From positions 186,001 to 250,000 of the forward strand of contig NZ_QNRI01000002.1 of the NCBI RefSeq assembly GCF_003315295.1: a stretch of 64,000 nt of DNA, in the 5' to 3' direction. This DNA comes from Paraliobacillus ryukyuensis. GTDB lineage: Bacteria; Bacillota; Bacilli; Bacillales; Amphibacillaceae. Positions within the stretch are counted from its first letter, which is position 1, and every line of letters begins with the position of its first letter. This document shows positions 18,064 to 27,111 of this stretch, piece by piece. The notes under the pieces were generated by a model. That model did no database searches. It was given only the letters and a program-made list of their open reading frames with translations, and had not been told where the DNA came from. The translations under genes and the position numbers were made by a program.

Positions 18064-19059
18064 TTACACGTCCTTTCGGTAACCAGTTGGATGATGGTGA
18101 TGCCAATTCCAAGCATCTTGAATAATTTGGTGGATATTGTTTCGTTTTGGATTCCATCCCAGCTTTGTCCTTGCTTTTTCTGATGAAGCTACTAGTTTAC
18201 TAGGATCACCATTGCGTCTGTCTCCAACTACAGCAGGTATAGGATGTTGGGTAACCTGTCTTGCAGTATCAATAATTTCTTTAACGGAAAAGCCATGACC
18301 ACTGCCTAAATTAAATATATCACTTTCGCCATCTTCAGTTAGGTAAGTTAGTGCAAGCATATGTGCATCAATAAGATCTTCAACATGAAGATAGTCACGA
18401 ATGCAGGTTCCATCTAGAGTAGGGTAGTCGTTACCGAAAATAGTAATCTCATCCCGTTGGTTCAGTGGAACTTGTAAGATCAAAGGGATTAAGTGTGTTT
18501 CAGGTTGGTGATCTTCTCCAATTTCTCCAGTTTTTCTAGCACCGGCAACATTAAAATAACGCAATGACACGTATCGTAGACCAAAAGCACGATCACACCA
18601 CTTCATCATATTCTCCATCATGCGCTTAGTTTCTCCATACGTGCTTTCAGGATTTGTTGCCATGTCTTCTGTAATTGGAATAGAACTTGGTTCTCCGTAC
18701 GTTGCTGCTGTAGAAGAAAAAACAATCTTGTTAACGCCATGTTGTTGCATGACTTGTAGTAGCATCTGCGTACCAAAAACATTATTATCGAAATAGGTTA
18801 ATGGTTGTTCCATTGATTCACCGACTAATGAGCTAGCTGCAAAATGTAATACGGCATCAATTGTTTCGTTAGTAAAGACGGTATTTAAGAATGCACGGTC
18901 ACGAATATCACCTACATAAAAGGTTGCTTCTGGAGGTACAGCATTGCTGTGTCCTGTAACTAGATTGTCTACGACTATCGCTTCATGCCCATCATCGATT
19001 AATTGATACACGGCGTGTGAACCAATATAACCTGCTCCTCCAAGTACTAGTACACGCAT
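18064..19059 (-). CDS. galE: UDP-glucose 4-epimerase
   Basis: The 331-residue short-chain dehydrogenase-type epimerase has an N-terminal Rossmann motif GGAGYIGSH (residues 7-15), the SSTAATYGEP segment and catalytic YGETK (Y-x3-K near residue 143), then SLRYFNVAGA and DGTCIRDYLHVEDL. It converts UDP-galactose to UDP-glucose. Its ATG abuts the TAA of galK with no spacer, and AAGGAG lies inside the galK end, indicating coupled translation. Confidence 0.95.
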   Translation of the reverse strand: MRVLVLGGAGYIGSHAVYQLIDDGHEAIVVDNLVTGHSNAVPPEATFYVGDIRDRAFLNTVFTNETIDAVLHFAASSLVGESMEQPLTYFDNNVFGTQMLLQVMQQHGVNKIVFSSTAATYGEPSSIPITEDMATNPESTYGETKRMMENMMKWCDRAFGLRYVSLRYFNVAGARKTGEIGEDHQPETHLIPLILQVPLNQRDEITIFGNDYPTLDGTCIRDYLHVEDLIDAHMLALTYLTEDGESDIFNLGSGHGFSVKEIIDTARQVTQHPIPAVVGDRRNGDPSKLVASSEKARTKLGWNPKRNNIHQIIQDAWNWHHHHPTGYRKDV

Positions 19060-20244
19060 TTACAACACTCCTTCAGTCTTTAGTTCTTTTGCTCCGTCAC
19101 CAATCGCAGCAACATAAAACGATGCATCATATCCAATTTTTTCAGTGTATGTTGTATTTACATTTGTTTTGAATGCTTCCACCTGATCGCTAGGAACAAG
19201 AGCGATGGCACAACCACCAAATCCTGCACCAGTCATTCGTGCACCTAAAACCCCTGGTTCTTCCCATGCTGCGGATACGATCGTATCCAGTTCAATACCA
19301 GTGACTTCATAATCATGTTGTAGGGAAAGATGTGATTGATTTATCAATTGACCAAATAAGTGTAAGTCATTCGCCTGTAAGGCTTCTAGTGCCTGCTTGG
19401 TTCGAGCATTTTCGTAGACAGCATGCTTGGCACGTTTTTGATCTTTTTCGTTTTTGATCAGATGTTTATTTGCTTCAAAGCGGTCAATAGACAAATCTCC
19501 TAAATGTTTTATATTTAAGGCTATTTGCAAATCACTTCGTGCGCGTTCACACTCAGATCGTCTTTCGTTGTATTTTGAATCAGCTAATTCTCGGCGTTTA
19601 TTGGTATTCATAATGACAATGTCATAGTGATTAAGCGACAAAGGAGCATAGGTATATTCCAAGGTATTACAATCAAGGAGGATAGCGTGATTTCTTTTCC
19701 CCATACCAATTGCAAATTGATCCATGATACCACTATTAACACCAATATACGTATTTTCCACGTATTGGCTTATTTTGATCAACTGGATGCGATCAAGACT
19801 AAGTTCATATAATTTATCCAACAAAACACCAGTAACCATTTCAATCGATGCCGAAGAGGATAAACCAGCACCGTTAGGGATGTTGCCATAATACAAAACA
19901 TCAAAACCTGTTATTATATTTGGTGTAATTGCTAAGATTTCTTTAACCATTCCTTTAGGGTAATTCGCCCATTGGTGTGCTTTGTTATAAGTTAACGCAT
20001 CTAAATCAACTTCAATGATACCGCTTTCTTTAAAATTCAAAGAATACAAACGAATTTTACGGTCATTACGTTTTAATGCAACAGCATAAGTACCGAAAGA
20101 GATGGAAGCTGGGAACACATAGCCACCATTGTAATCTGTGTGCTCACCAATTAAATTAATTCTGCCAGGTGCAAAAAAAATCCTTGGTGATTCATACCTA
20201 CTAAAAATGGTTTGAAACGCGTTTTTTAAATATGCATATTCCAT
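19060..20244 (-). CDS. galK: Galactokinase
   Basis: The 394-residue GHMP kinase phosphorylates galactose at C1, the entry step of the Leloir pathway. It shows the galactokinase signature GRINLIGEHTDYNGGYVFP near residue 27, the phosphate loop PNGAGLSSSASIEM near 120, the catalytic-Asp region NSGIMDQFAIGMG and motif 3 GARMTGAGFGGCAIAL near 335. AGGAGG precedes ATG 20244. As first gene of the operon it lies directly behind a long inverted repeat that is probably the repressor site. Confidence 0.95.
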   Translation of the reverse strand: MEYAYLKNAFQTIFSRYESPRIFFAPGRINLIGEHTDYNGGYVFPASISFGTYAVALKRNDRKIRLYSLNFKESGIIEVDLDALTYNKAHQWANYPKGMVKEILAITPNIITGFDVLYYGNIPNGAGLSSSASIEMVTGVLLDKLYELSLDRIQLIKISQYVENTYIGVNSGIMDQFAIGMGKRNHAILLDCNTLEYTYAPLSLNHYDIVIMNTNKRRELADSKYNERRSECERARSDLQIALNIKHLGDLSIDRFEANKHLIKNEKDQKRAKHAVYENARTKQALEALQANDLHLFGQLINQSHLSLQHDYEVTGIELDTIVSAAWEEPGVLGARMTGAGFGGCAIALVPSDQVEAFKTNVNTTYTEKIGYDASFYVAAIGDGAKELKTEGVL

Positions 20245-20258
20245 TTGCCATCCTCCTA

Positions 20259-20291
20259 ATCAACTTAATTAATTTAATTTATTAAGTTGAT
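20259..20291. promoter_or_regulatory. 33-bp inverted repeat upstream of galK (candidate operator)
   Basis: ATCAACTTAAT (20259-20269) and ATTAAGTTGAT (20281-20291) are perfect 11-bp inverted arms around an 11-bp AT spacer. The element sits just upstream of the galK ribosome site. Its size and A/T-rich centre resemble XylR-type ROK operators, so the neighbouring ROK protein is the best candidate binder. Confidence 0.6.
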
Positions 20292-20373
20292 GTTAGCACA
20301 GTTACTGAATTAGAGCAATGCAAAGATAGAAAACAGTTTGTTTAAAAATTAGTAAAGTAAAAATAACATTATC

Positions 20374-20413
20374 TTAACAAAAATTAACAAATAAATTATT
20401 TAATCTATATATT
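20374..20413 (+). promoter_or_regulatory. Candidate PhoP-activated promoter of the yhcR-like gene
   Basis: Two exact TTAACA hexamers (20374-20379 and 20384-20389) in direct repeat lie upstream of a TATATT (20408-20413) -10 element, with no canonical -35. This arrangement resembles Pho boxes of B. subtilis, although the 10-nt period is one base shorter than the usual 11. Confidence 0.45.
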
Positions 20414-20460
20414 AAACAATTAAAATGGAAGTAAATTAAACATTCTAAAGGAGGAAAATA

Positions 20461-23400
20461 ATGCAACTATTTGAGAAGTTTTTAGCAATAAGCATATCTA
20501 TCATACTTATTTGTGGTCCGTTTTTTACATACAATGGACAGGCTGTTCACGCAGCTGAAACTAAAGAAAGCGTAGCAACGGACTTGTTTTTTTCAGAATA
20601 TATTGAAGGATCTTCTTACAACAAAGCAATAGAACTTTACAATGGTACTGGAGAGCCTATTGATTTATCCGAATATACCATTGAATTATATACTAATGGG
20701 AATAAAGAAGTTCATTCGATTGAATCATTGACAGGTACTCTTGAAAATGGTGCTGTATATGTACTTGCAAATAGTCAAGCAAATGCAACCATATTAGAGC
20801 AAACAGATATAACCTCTGGTGTTGCTAATTTTAATGGTGATGATGTGGTCGTCTTAAAACATGGCGATGCGATTATTGATATTATGGGAACCATCGGTGA
20901 TGATAGTGACTTTGGTAAAGACAAGACATTCGTTAGAAAAGATGCGATTACAACTGGTAATACAATATTTACACTCAATGAGTGGAATAGCCATGCAAAA
21001 GATACATTTGCTTACTTAGGTTCACATGGTGAAGAGGTTTCAGAAGATCCTGAAGAACCGACAGAACCATCAGACTCAATTACAATTAAAGATGCTAGAG
21101 ATTCAACCAATGGTGAAACCGTTAGGCTAGAAGGGGTAGTACTAGCAAACGCTGATGTGTTAGGGAAATACACAACATACATTCAAGATGAAACAGCTGG
21201 TATTAATCTTTATGCTGGAAAGCAAGGTGATTTTCCCAACTTATCAAAAGGTAATAAAGTGACCGTTCTTGGTGAACTAACCGAGTACCATGGATTAAAA
21301 GAAATTGTGCCAACTTCTATTGAGATTATAGAAGAAGATGCTGCATTACCAGAACCAGTAACCCTAAGTATTGAAGATTTACAAGCATTTACTGGAGAAC
21401 AATATGAAGGTCAACTAGCAACGGTTAGAGGCTATATTTCTAATATTCCAGAGAGTCCCTCAGGTAATGGCTATAATGTATCATTTATTGATGCAGATTA
21501 TAATAGTACAACCTTACGAGTGATGGAAGGTACAGAAGCAATTGCTTCATTAGAAGAAGGTAAATGGTATGATATCACTGCGATAGTAGGGCAATATGAT
21601 AGCTATCAACTTTTCCCAAGAGGTGCAAGTGATATTCAATTAGCTGGTGAACAACCTGACGCACCAACTGCAGAAGGAGAGTACACATCTACTGTTAAAT
21701 ATGTATCGGATGGAGATACGATTCGTCTAGAAACACCTGTCATGGGAGCGGATCGCGTCCGATTCTTAAATATCGATACACCTGAAACAAGTGTAGCAGG
21801 TGCAAATGGTGTTGACGAAGCAAATCAAAAAGAGCATGGCGAAGCGGCGAAAGAACACTTGCAGTCACTTTTACAAAAAGGCGATAAAGTAACATTAAAA
21901 ATTGGGGAAGAACCAACAGATACCTATGGACGCCTACTTGCAGAAGTAATTAATAAAGATGACGTAAATACAAACTTAGAGATGGTCCGAGAAGGTTATG
22001 CAACTTCCTATTTCATCTGGCCAATTGGCGACCAGAAAACATATAATACTTATCAAGCAGCTGTTCGTGACGCAAAAGATAACGGCAAAGGGATTTGGAG
22101 TGAAGAAAACCCATTAGTAGAGTTACCTTTTGAATACCGTGCAATAACAGAAGGTGGGGATTTCCATCGCTATGTTGGTAATTCTGATACAAAAGAATAT
22201 GTAAAACCTACCGATTGGGAAGACGTTCCGGTGGATAAACGTATTTTCTTTGCTTCACAAGAAGAAGCAGAAGCACAAGGTTATCAAGCGGTTGAAGAAG
22301 AAAATAACACCTCTGATGACTTATTAGATGTACAATTATTAAGCATGAATGATTTACATGGAAAAATTGATCAATCCTATGAATTAGAGCGTGATGGAGA
22401 AACAGCAACATATGGTCGTATGGATTATACTGCAGCAGCAATTAAACAACGCGAACAAACAAATAAAAACACATTGCTTATTCATGCCGGTGATATGATT
22501 GGCGGTAGTTCTCCAGTTTCCGCACTGTTACAAGATGAACCAACTGTTGAAATTATGAATGAAATGGGCTTTGATGTAGGTACTTTAGGTAACCATGAAT
22601 ACGACGAAGGTCTTGATGAATTGAAACGAATGATTAATGGTGGCGATTATCCAGAAGGAAAAGGTACAAATGGCTATACGGGTATGAATTTTGATATGAT
22701 ATGTGCCAACTGTGTGCAAGAAAATACGGGTGAAACTTTTCTACCACCATATGTAATAGAAGAAGTAAATGGCGTTGAAATTGGTTTTATTGGTGTCAAT
22801 ACACAAGAAACCATGGATATGGTGATGCCTGCTTCACTTGAAAATGTTGCATTTACAGATGAAACGAAAGCTGTAAACGATGCAGCAGTGGAATTGCAAG
22901 AACAAGGGGTCGAATCAATTGTTGTGTTATCACACATGTCAGCGACTCAATCCGGCGAAACTGCCACCGGACCTGCTGCGAACCTAGCAAAAAATGCAAA
23001 TGACGCGATTGATGTGATTTTTGCAGCTCATAATCATCAAGAAGTAAATGCGATGGTGGATGGTAAAGCGATCATTCAAGCTTCAGAATACGGCAAAGCG
23101 TTTGCTGATGTCGATCTAACAATAGATCCAGAAACAAAAGATATTGTCGATACAGAAGCAGAAATTGTGTTTGTAAACCAAGCTGATTATCAACCTGCTC
23201 CGGCAGTAAAAGGTATTCTTGATCGCTATTTAAAAGAAGTAGAACCAATCATAAACGAAGAAATTGGCTATAGTGCGCAGAAGTTAGAAGGCACGTATAC
23301 CAATGATGGCGATCATGGCTTAGGAAACCTTATTACTGATGGTATGAAATGGGCGATGGATGCTGACTTTGCCATGCACAATGGCGGTGGTATACGAGAT

Positions 23401-25278
23401 ACCTTAGATGTTGGACCAATCACATGGGGCGAAGTATTTAATATTCTTCCATTTGCTAATAATGTAATGTCTGTAGAAATTAAAGGGGAAGATTTAGTAC
23501 CGATCTTAAATGATAATCTATCAAGCTATGGATCCGATTATAGTGTATCAGGATTACATTACACATATAATTACGACTATAAACATGTAGTAGATGTGAC
23601 ATTTGAAGATGGTTCACCAATTGATCCGGACGAAACATATGTCTTAGCAGTAAATAACTATATTGGAACACAAGATGGCCCAATTAGTGAACGAGGGACA
23701 AATGAAAAAATGGGCCCGATTGATGTAGACGCAGCAGTGGATTACATGAAGCATTTAAACACTACAGAAGCCAATCCATTAGAAATTGGATCAGAGGGAC
23801 GCATTGCGAAAACAGATGAAATTCCTGATGTTGACACAAATGGTGAAGTAATTGGGTATAATGCTAGAAATCTAACAGGAAGGTATACCAACGGGAAAGA
23901 CCATGGCTTAGGAAACTTAATTACAGACAGTATGAAGTATGAAATGAAGAGTGATTTTGCCGTAACCAATGGTGGTGGTATCGGATCTTCTCTATTAGAA
24001 GGTGAGATTACAACCTCTGAGTTAGGACAGATTCTAACACATGGTAATAAGTTAGTTAAGATGGATATTACCGGACAACAATTACAAGCTATTTTAAATG
24101 CCCAAATTGATGAATATGGTTCAGACTATAGCATCGCTGGTTTCCATTATCAATATGATGAAGTAGAGCAAAAAGTAGTTTCCATGGAAATGGGAAATGG
24201 TGAAGCAATTGATTTAGAGGAAACATATTCGATTACGACAAATAACTACCTGGCGAGTCAAGATGGTTTTGCTTCTATTGACAGTGAGAAAGAACAAGGA
24301 CCAGTAGATGTTGAGGCCCTTGAGAACTATATTGTTTCCTTAGATACAAGTGAAGCAAATCCGTTAGATTACACATCAGAAGGTAGAATATCTACAGTCC
24401 TAGACGATGAAGATGCTGATAACGATAATGGTGGTAATGAGGGTAATAACGAAAACAATGATGATGATCAAGAGCAAGTGAAGCAAGAAAAAATGGTAAC
24501 AGTTAACCCTACAGTAAAAAAAGGTACGGCAACAGTTACAGACCAAGATATTGAAAAATTAGCGGATAACGGTGTAATTACTATCCAAGCAGAAGAAAAT
24601 ACGGAATTAGCTACCGTATTTACGCAAGATCAGATTGCCCAATTAAAAGCGAAGCATGCCACAGTAAAAATAGCAACAAAAACTACTACGCTATCTATTC
24701 CTGCTGGGGATTTTGGAGACGGAGCAACCTCTGTTAAAATTACTAAAGTAAATGATGCAGAAGTGAATGGTTCAAATGCCATTAGCGAAATTTTTGACTT
24801 TACCATCATATCAAGCGGCGAAGAGCTGCATGAGTTTGATCAATCGATTACATTAGCATTCAAAATCGATAAAAATAAAATTGATAACCCAGATAATGTG
24901 AAACTTTATTACTATAATTCAAATACAAAAGAATGGGAATTAATCGGTGGTAACTATGAAAATGGTATACTAGTTGCGACGACAGATCACTTTAGTACGT
25001 TTGCTGCATTTGAAACTGCTAGTGCAGATACACCTAATTCAGATCAACCATCTGATAAGAATGCAACAGTCGGAAATGATCAAACAAATGGTAATGACAA
25101 TCATAGTGATAATAATACGGCAGATCCAGATTCCACAAGTAAGGATCAAAGTACATCAGCTGATAAGGAGTTACCTAATACAGCAACTACAACTTTTAAT
25201 TGGTTACTATTGGGTACATTACTATTATTAATTAGTATTCGTTTATATTTTGTAGAAAAGCAAAAAAAGACTGAATAA
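20461..25278 (+). CDS. YhcR-like cell-wall-anchored nuclease/5'-nucleotidase, 1605 residues
   Basis: The mosaic surface enzyme degrades extracellular nucleic acid and nucleotides. In order: signal peptide (1-32, cleavage near VHA/A); lamin-tail domain (about 38-190); OB-fold modules (about 205-398); thermonuclease domain (about 407-560) retaining DGDTIRL, R434, D439, E442 and a later YGR; metallophosphatase domain with NDLHG (630), GNHE (710) and AHNH; 5'-nucleotidase C-domain 1 (about 930-1120, NGGGIR at 974); C-domain 2 (about 1128-1312, NGGGIG at 1170); acidic Asn/Asp linker; a further surface domain; Asn/Asp/Ser linker; LPNTA sorting motif (1571), hydrophobic anchor and KQKK tail. LPNTA resembles the LPDTS/LPDTA motifs used by sortase YhcS; no sortase gene is visible here. 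Confidence 0.88.
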   Translation: MQLFEKFLAISISIILICGPFFTYNGQAVHAAETKESVATDLFFSEYIEGSSYNKAIELYNGTGEPIDLSEYTIELYTNGNKEVHSIESLTGTLENGAVYVLANSQANATILEQTDITSGVANFNGDDVVVLKHGDAIIDIMGTIGDDSDFGKDKTFVRKDAITTGNTIFTLNEWNSHAKDTFAYLGSHGEEVSEDPEEPTEPSDSITIKDARDSTNGETVRLEGVVLANADVLGKYTTYIQDETAGINLYAGKQGDFPNLSKGNKVTVLGELTEYHGLKEIVPTSIEIIEEDAALPEPVTLSIEDLQAFTGEQYEGQLATVRGYISNIPESPSGNGYNVSFIDADYNSTTLRVMEGTEAIASLEEGKWYDITAIVGQYDSYQLFPRGASDIQLAGEQPDAPTAEGEYTSTVKYVSDGDTIRLETPVMGADRVRFLNIDTPETSVAGANGVDEANQKEHGEAAKEHLQSLLQKGDKVTLKIGEEPTDTYGRLLAEVINKDDVNTNLEMVREGYATSYFIWPIGDQKTYNTYQAAVRDAKDNGKGIWSEENPLVELPFEYRAITEGGDFHRYVGNSDTKEYVKPTDWEDVPVDKRIFFASQEEAEAQGYQAVEEENNTSDDLLDVQLLSMNDLHGKIDQSYELERDGETATYGRMDYTAAAIKQREQTNKNTLLIHAGDMIGGSSPVSALLQDEPTVEIMNEMGFDVGTLGNHEYDEGLDELKRMINGGDYPEGKGTNGYTGMNFDMICANCVQENTGETFLPPYVIEEVNGVEIGFIGVNTQETMDMVMPASLENVAFTDETKAVNDAAVELQEQGVESIVVLSHMSATQSGETATGPAANLAKNANDAIDVIFAAHNHQEVNAMVDGKAIIQASEYGKAFADVDLTIDPETKDIVDTEAEIVFVNQADYQPAPAVKGILDRYLKEVEPIINEEIGYSAQKLEGTYTNDGDHGLGNLITDGMKWAMDADFAMHNGGGIRDTLDVGPITWGEVFNILPFANNVMSVEIKGEDLVPILNDNLSSYGSDYSVSGLHYTYNYDYKHVVDVTFEDGSPIDPDETYVLAVNNYIGTQDGPISERGTNEKMGPIDVDAAVDYMKHLNTTEANPLEIGSEGRIAKTDEIPDVDTNGEVIGYNARNLTGRYTNGKDHGLGNLITDSMKYEMKSDFAVTNGGGIGSSLLEGEITTSELGQILTHGNKLVKMDITGQQLQAILNAQIDEYGSDYSIAGFHYQYDEVEQKVVSMEMGNGEAIDLEETYSITTNNYLASQDGFASIDSEKEQGPVDVEALENYIVSLDTSEANPLDYTSEGRISTVLDDEDADNDNGGNEGNNENNDDDQEQVKQEKMVTVNPTVKKGTATVTDQDIEKLADNGVITIQAEENTELATVFTQDQIAQLKAKHATVKIATKTTTLSIPAGDFGDGATSVKITKVNDAEVNGSNAISEIFDFTIISSGEELHEFDQSITLAFKIDKNKIDNPDNVKLYYYNSNTKEWELIGGNYENGILVATTDHFSTFAAFETASADTPNSDQPSDKNATVGNDQTNGNDNHSDNNTADPDSTSKDQSTSADKELPNTATTTFNWLLLGTLLLLISIRLYFVEKQKKTE

Positions 25279-25283
25279 CTAAT

Positions 25284-25320
25284 AAGCCGCTTTCGTAACT
25301 TGTTACGAAAGCGGCTTTTA
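25284..25320 (+). terminator. Terminator of the yhcR-like gene
   Basis: AAGCCGCTTTCGTAAC and GTTACGAAAGCGGCTT form a perfect 16-bp stem (about 25284-25317) followed by T residues. Confidence 0.85.
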
Positions 25321-25370
25321 CATGGCTCTACCGCACTAATCTATTCGTCGTGAAAAGAAAAGGTTGCTTT

Positions 25371-25417
25371 TTGAAAATCGTTTTGACTATGGTATACTTA
25401 AATGAAAATGATTCTCA
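25371..25417 (+). promoter_or_regulatory. Promoter with Fur-like box
   Basis: TTGAAA (25371-25376), a 16-bp spacer and TATACT (25393-25398) with an extended TG form a promoter. TGAAAATGATTCTCA (25403-25417), at the expected transcription start, matches 13 of 15 positions of the 7-1-7 Fur consensus TGATAATNATTATCA. Confidence 0.6.
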
Positions 25418-25440
25418 ATTATTTAAGGGGGATATGGGAG

Positions 25441-26001
25441 ATGACTTTAGAAGAAATTATCAAAGGGCGACGATCCATCCAATTATACCAAGATAAAGAA
25501 GTGGATGTGAATTTAGTAAAAGGCCTGTTAGAAAAAGCAAAATGGGTACCCAATCATAAAATGACACAACCATGGCGATTTGTACTTGTATATGACAAAG
25601 GCAAGGAGAAAATTGCTCAGTTGAATAAACGTAATGCTGCAAAAGGTGCTACGGCAGAAGAAAAGCAAAAAAACGGAGAAATAGCTTATCAGAAAATGAT
25701 GGCTGTTCCGATGTTTTTAATGGTGATTATGGAAGAAAATCCGAATCAGAAACTGAGAGAAGAAGATTACGCTGCAACAAGTTGTCTCGTACAAAATGTT
25801 AGCTTGTTAGCTTGGGAAAAAGGACTCGGGATGATTTGGAAAACGGGTGCACTGACAATAACGCCGGAATTTCGTGAAATAGTTGGAGCTAAATTGGGGG
25901 AAAAGATTGTCGGCATGATGCAACTAGGTTATCCAGCAAAAGTACCGAAAGCTCGTCCTAGAGCGGATGTTCAAAGTCGAATTACAGAGATCAATAATTA
26001 G
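25441..26001 (+). CDS. Nitroreductase-family flavoprotein
   Basis: The 187-residue protein belongs to the FMN-dependent nitroreductase family: N-terminal IIKGRRSIQLYQD (FMN phosphate-binding Arg-Arg-Ser), KWVPNHKMTQPWRFVLV near 40, and ATSCLVQNVSLLAWEKGLG near 120. Substrate unknown. I chose ATG 25441 after GGGGGATATGGGAG; an in-frame ATG at 25402 falls inside the Fur-like box. The box suggests induction by iron limitation, which would fit a ferric-chelate reductase or a redox role, but that is inference. Confidence 0.85.
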   Translation: MTLEEIIKGRRSIQLYQDKEVDVNLVKGLLEKAKWVPNHKMTQPWRFVLVYDKGKEKIAQLNKRNAAKGATAEEKQKNGEIAYQKMMAVPMFLMVIMEENPNQKLREEDYAATSCLVQNVSLLAWEKGLGMIWKTGALTITPEFREIVGAKLGEKIVGMMQLGYPAKVPKARPRADVQSRITEINN

Positions 26002-26002
26002 T

Positions 26003-26036
26003 AAAAAAAAGATGCTCCCTACTCGGTGAGCATCTT
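26003..26036 (-). terminator. Hairpin between nitroreductase and RpiR genes
   Basis: AAGATGCTC (26009-26017) pairs with GAGCATCTT (26028-26036). The run of eight A on its left gives a U-run only for minus-strand transcription, so it mainly suits transcripts coming from the rpiR-like gene. Confidence 0.55.
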
Positions 26037-26266
26037 AAAAGGGGCTATTACTTTGTGAGAAAGCTAATAGATAGTAAATGCTTTCCTGGAACAAGTCCAT
26101 TGTATCAATGGATTACTAATGGAGTGTGAATTCTCAGTAAAAATAATGTAAATTAATAGTTTTTTCAATAAAATAATGAAACTAGGCTAAAATAGCTAAC
26201 TACAGGTGGTTAGTTGTTGTTTATGAAACCATTGTGGAGGTGCAAACACTTTGTGCTAATAGGTCA

Positions 26267-26998
26267 TTATGTATGCATCTCTTGGTAAGTCGTTTTTGCT
26301 AATCGCTCGAGTAAATAGATGACAGGAATTTGTGTTGTTACATTGGTCTTGCCCAAAAATTCCTGACTAACGTAATAAGACAAGTTATAATCAGAAATCT
26401 TAGCGATCGAACTATCTGCTCGATTAGTAATACTCACAATGACACTGCCTTCTTGTTTAAATTGATTTACTTGCGACAGTGTTCCTCCTGATTCACCAGA
26501 AACAGATAGCACAATTGTAATACTATTCTCTAAGTATTGCGCATGAATTGGTAAAAAAGGGTCTTTAATATAGAGGGCAAATTTCTTTAATCCCGAAAAG
26601 TAGCGAGAACCGTATTCTGCTAAAATACCAGAGCTTCCCACGCCAATAAATACGACATGCTTTGCTTTTGCAATTACTTTAGCGATTTCAACTACTTTTT
26701 GTTGGTAATGTTGGGTTAATGTTCGTTCAAAAAACTCGTGCACCGCACTTTCCCCATCACTTAATTCTGGCTTTCCAGCTTGTTGTTCTAAATACATTTT
26801 TAATTTTATTTTGAATTCAGAGAAACCGTCACATTCAAGCTTTTTACAAAAACGTAATATCGTTGTCGTGGATACATGTGTCTCATTGGCTAAGTCCCTA
26901 ATGCGCATGTAGATAACTTTGTCTAAATGATTGATAATATAGTTGTATAAACTGAATTCTAGCTCAGAAAACGTTGCAATTTGCTCACTAGTAAACAT
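26267..26998 (-). CDS. RpiR/MurR-family transcriptional regulator
   Basis: The 243-residue protein has an N-terminal HTH_6 domain (IRDLANETHVSTTTILRFCKK, about residues 32-52) and a C-terminal SIS sugar-phosphate-binding domain (VFIGVGSSGILAEYGSRYF near 115 and VLSVSGESGGTL near 165). The family senses phosphosugars. It is divergent from the CpdB-like phosphoesterase gene with 113 bp between them, so that gene is its likeliest target, suggesting control by a ribose- or nucleotide-derived phosphosugar (inference). Confidence 0.85.
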   Translation of the reverse strand: MFTSEQIATFSELEFSLYNYIINHLDKVIYMRIRDLANETHVSTTTILRFCKKLECDGFSEFKIKLKMYLEQQAGKPELSDGESAVHEFFERTLTQHYQQKVVEIAKVIAKAKHVVFIGVGSSGILAEYGSRYFSGLKKFALYIKDPFLPIHAQYLENSITIVLSVSGESGGTLSQVNQFKQEGSVIVSITNRADSSIAKISDYNLSYYVSQEFLGKTNVTTQIPVIYLLERLAKTTYQEMHT

Positions 26999-27111
26999 TG
27001 GTTTACTCCTTTATATTTGTTAAATTTATTATAATATTAATAGAATTATTTCTCCAATCCTTTCATCTTCGGTACAATAGATAATGAAATCCAGCTTAAG
27101 GAGGAACAGCG

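Noticed and set aside
20292-20345. TTGCAT followed by TAACAT as the galK promoter
   Set aside because: The hexamers are 22 bp apart, too far for a sigma-A promoter; I could not fix the galK promoter.
22208-23969. Minus-strand frames inside the yhcR-like gene
   Set aside because: They are shadows of the sense coding sequence with no ribosome sites, no domains and Ser/Thr-rich composition typical of antisense translation.
26190-26220. CTAAC...GTTAG inverted repeat after the rpiR-like gene as a structured RNA
   Set aside because: Only a 5-bp stem, no conserved motif and no U-run.
27020-27060. AT-rich imperfect palindrome in the rpiR/cpdB-like divergent spacer as an operator
   Set aside because: In such AT-rich DNA, 10 of 14 symmetric positions is near chance; not distinguishable from background by eye.
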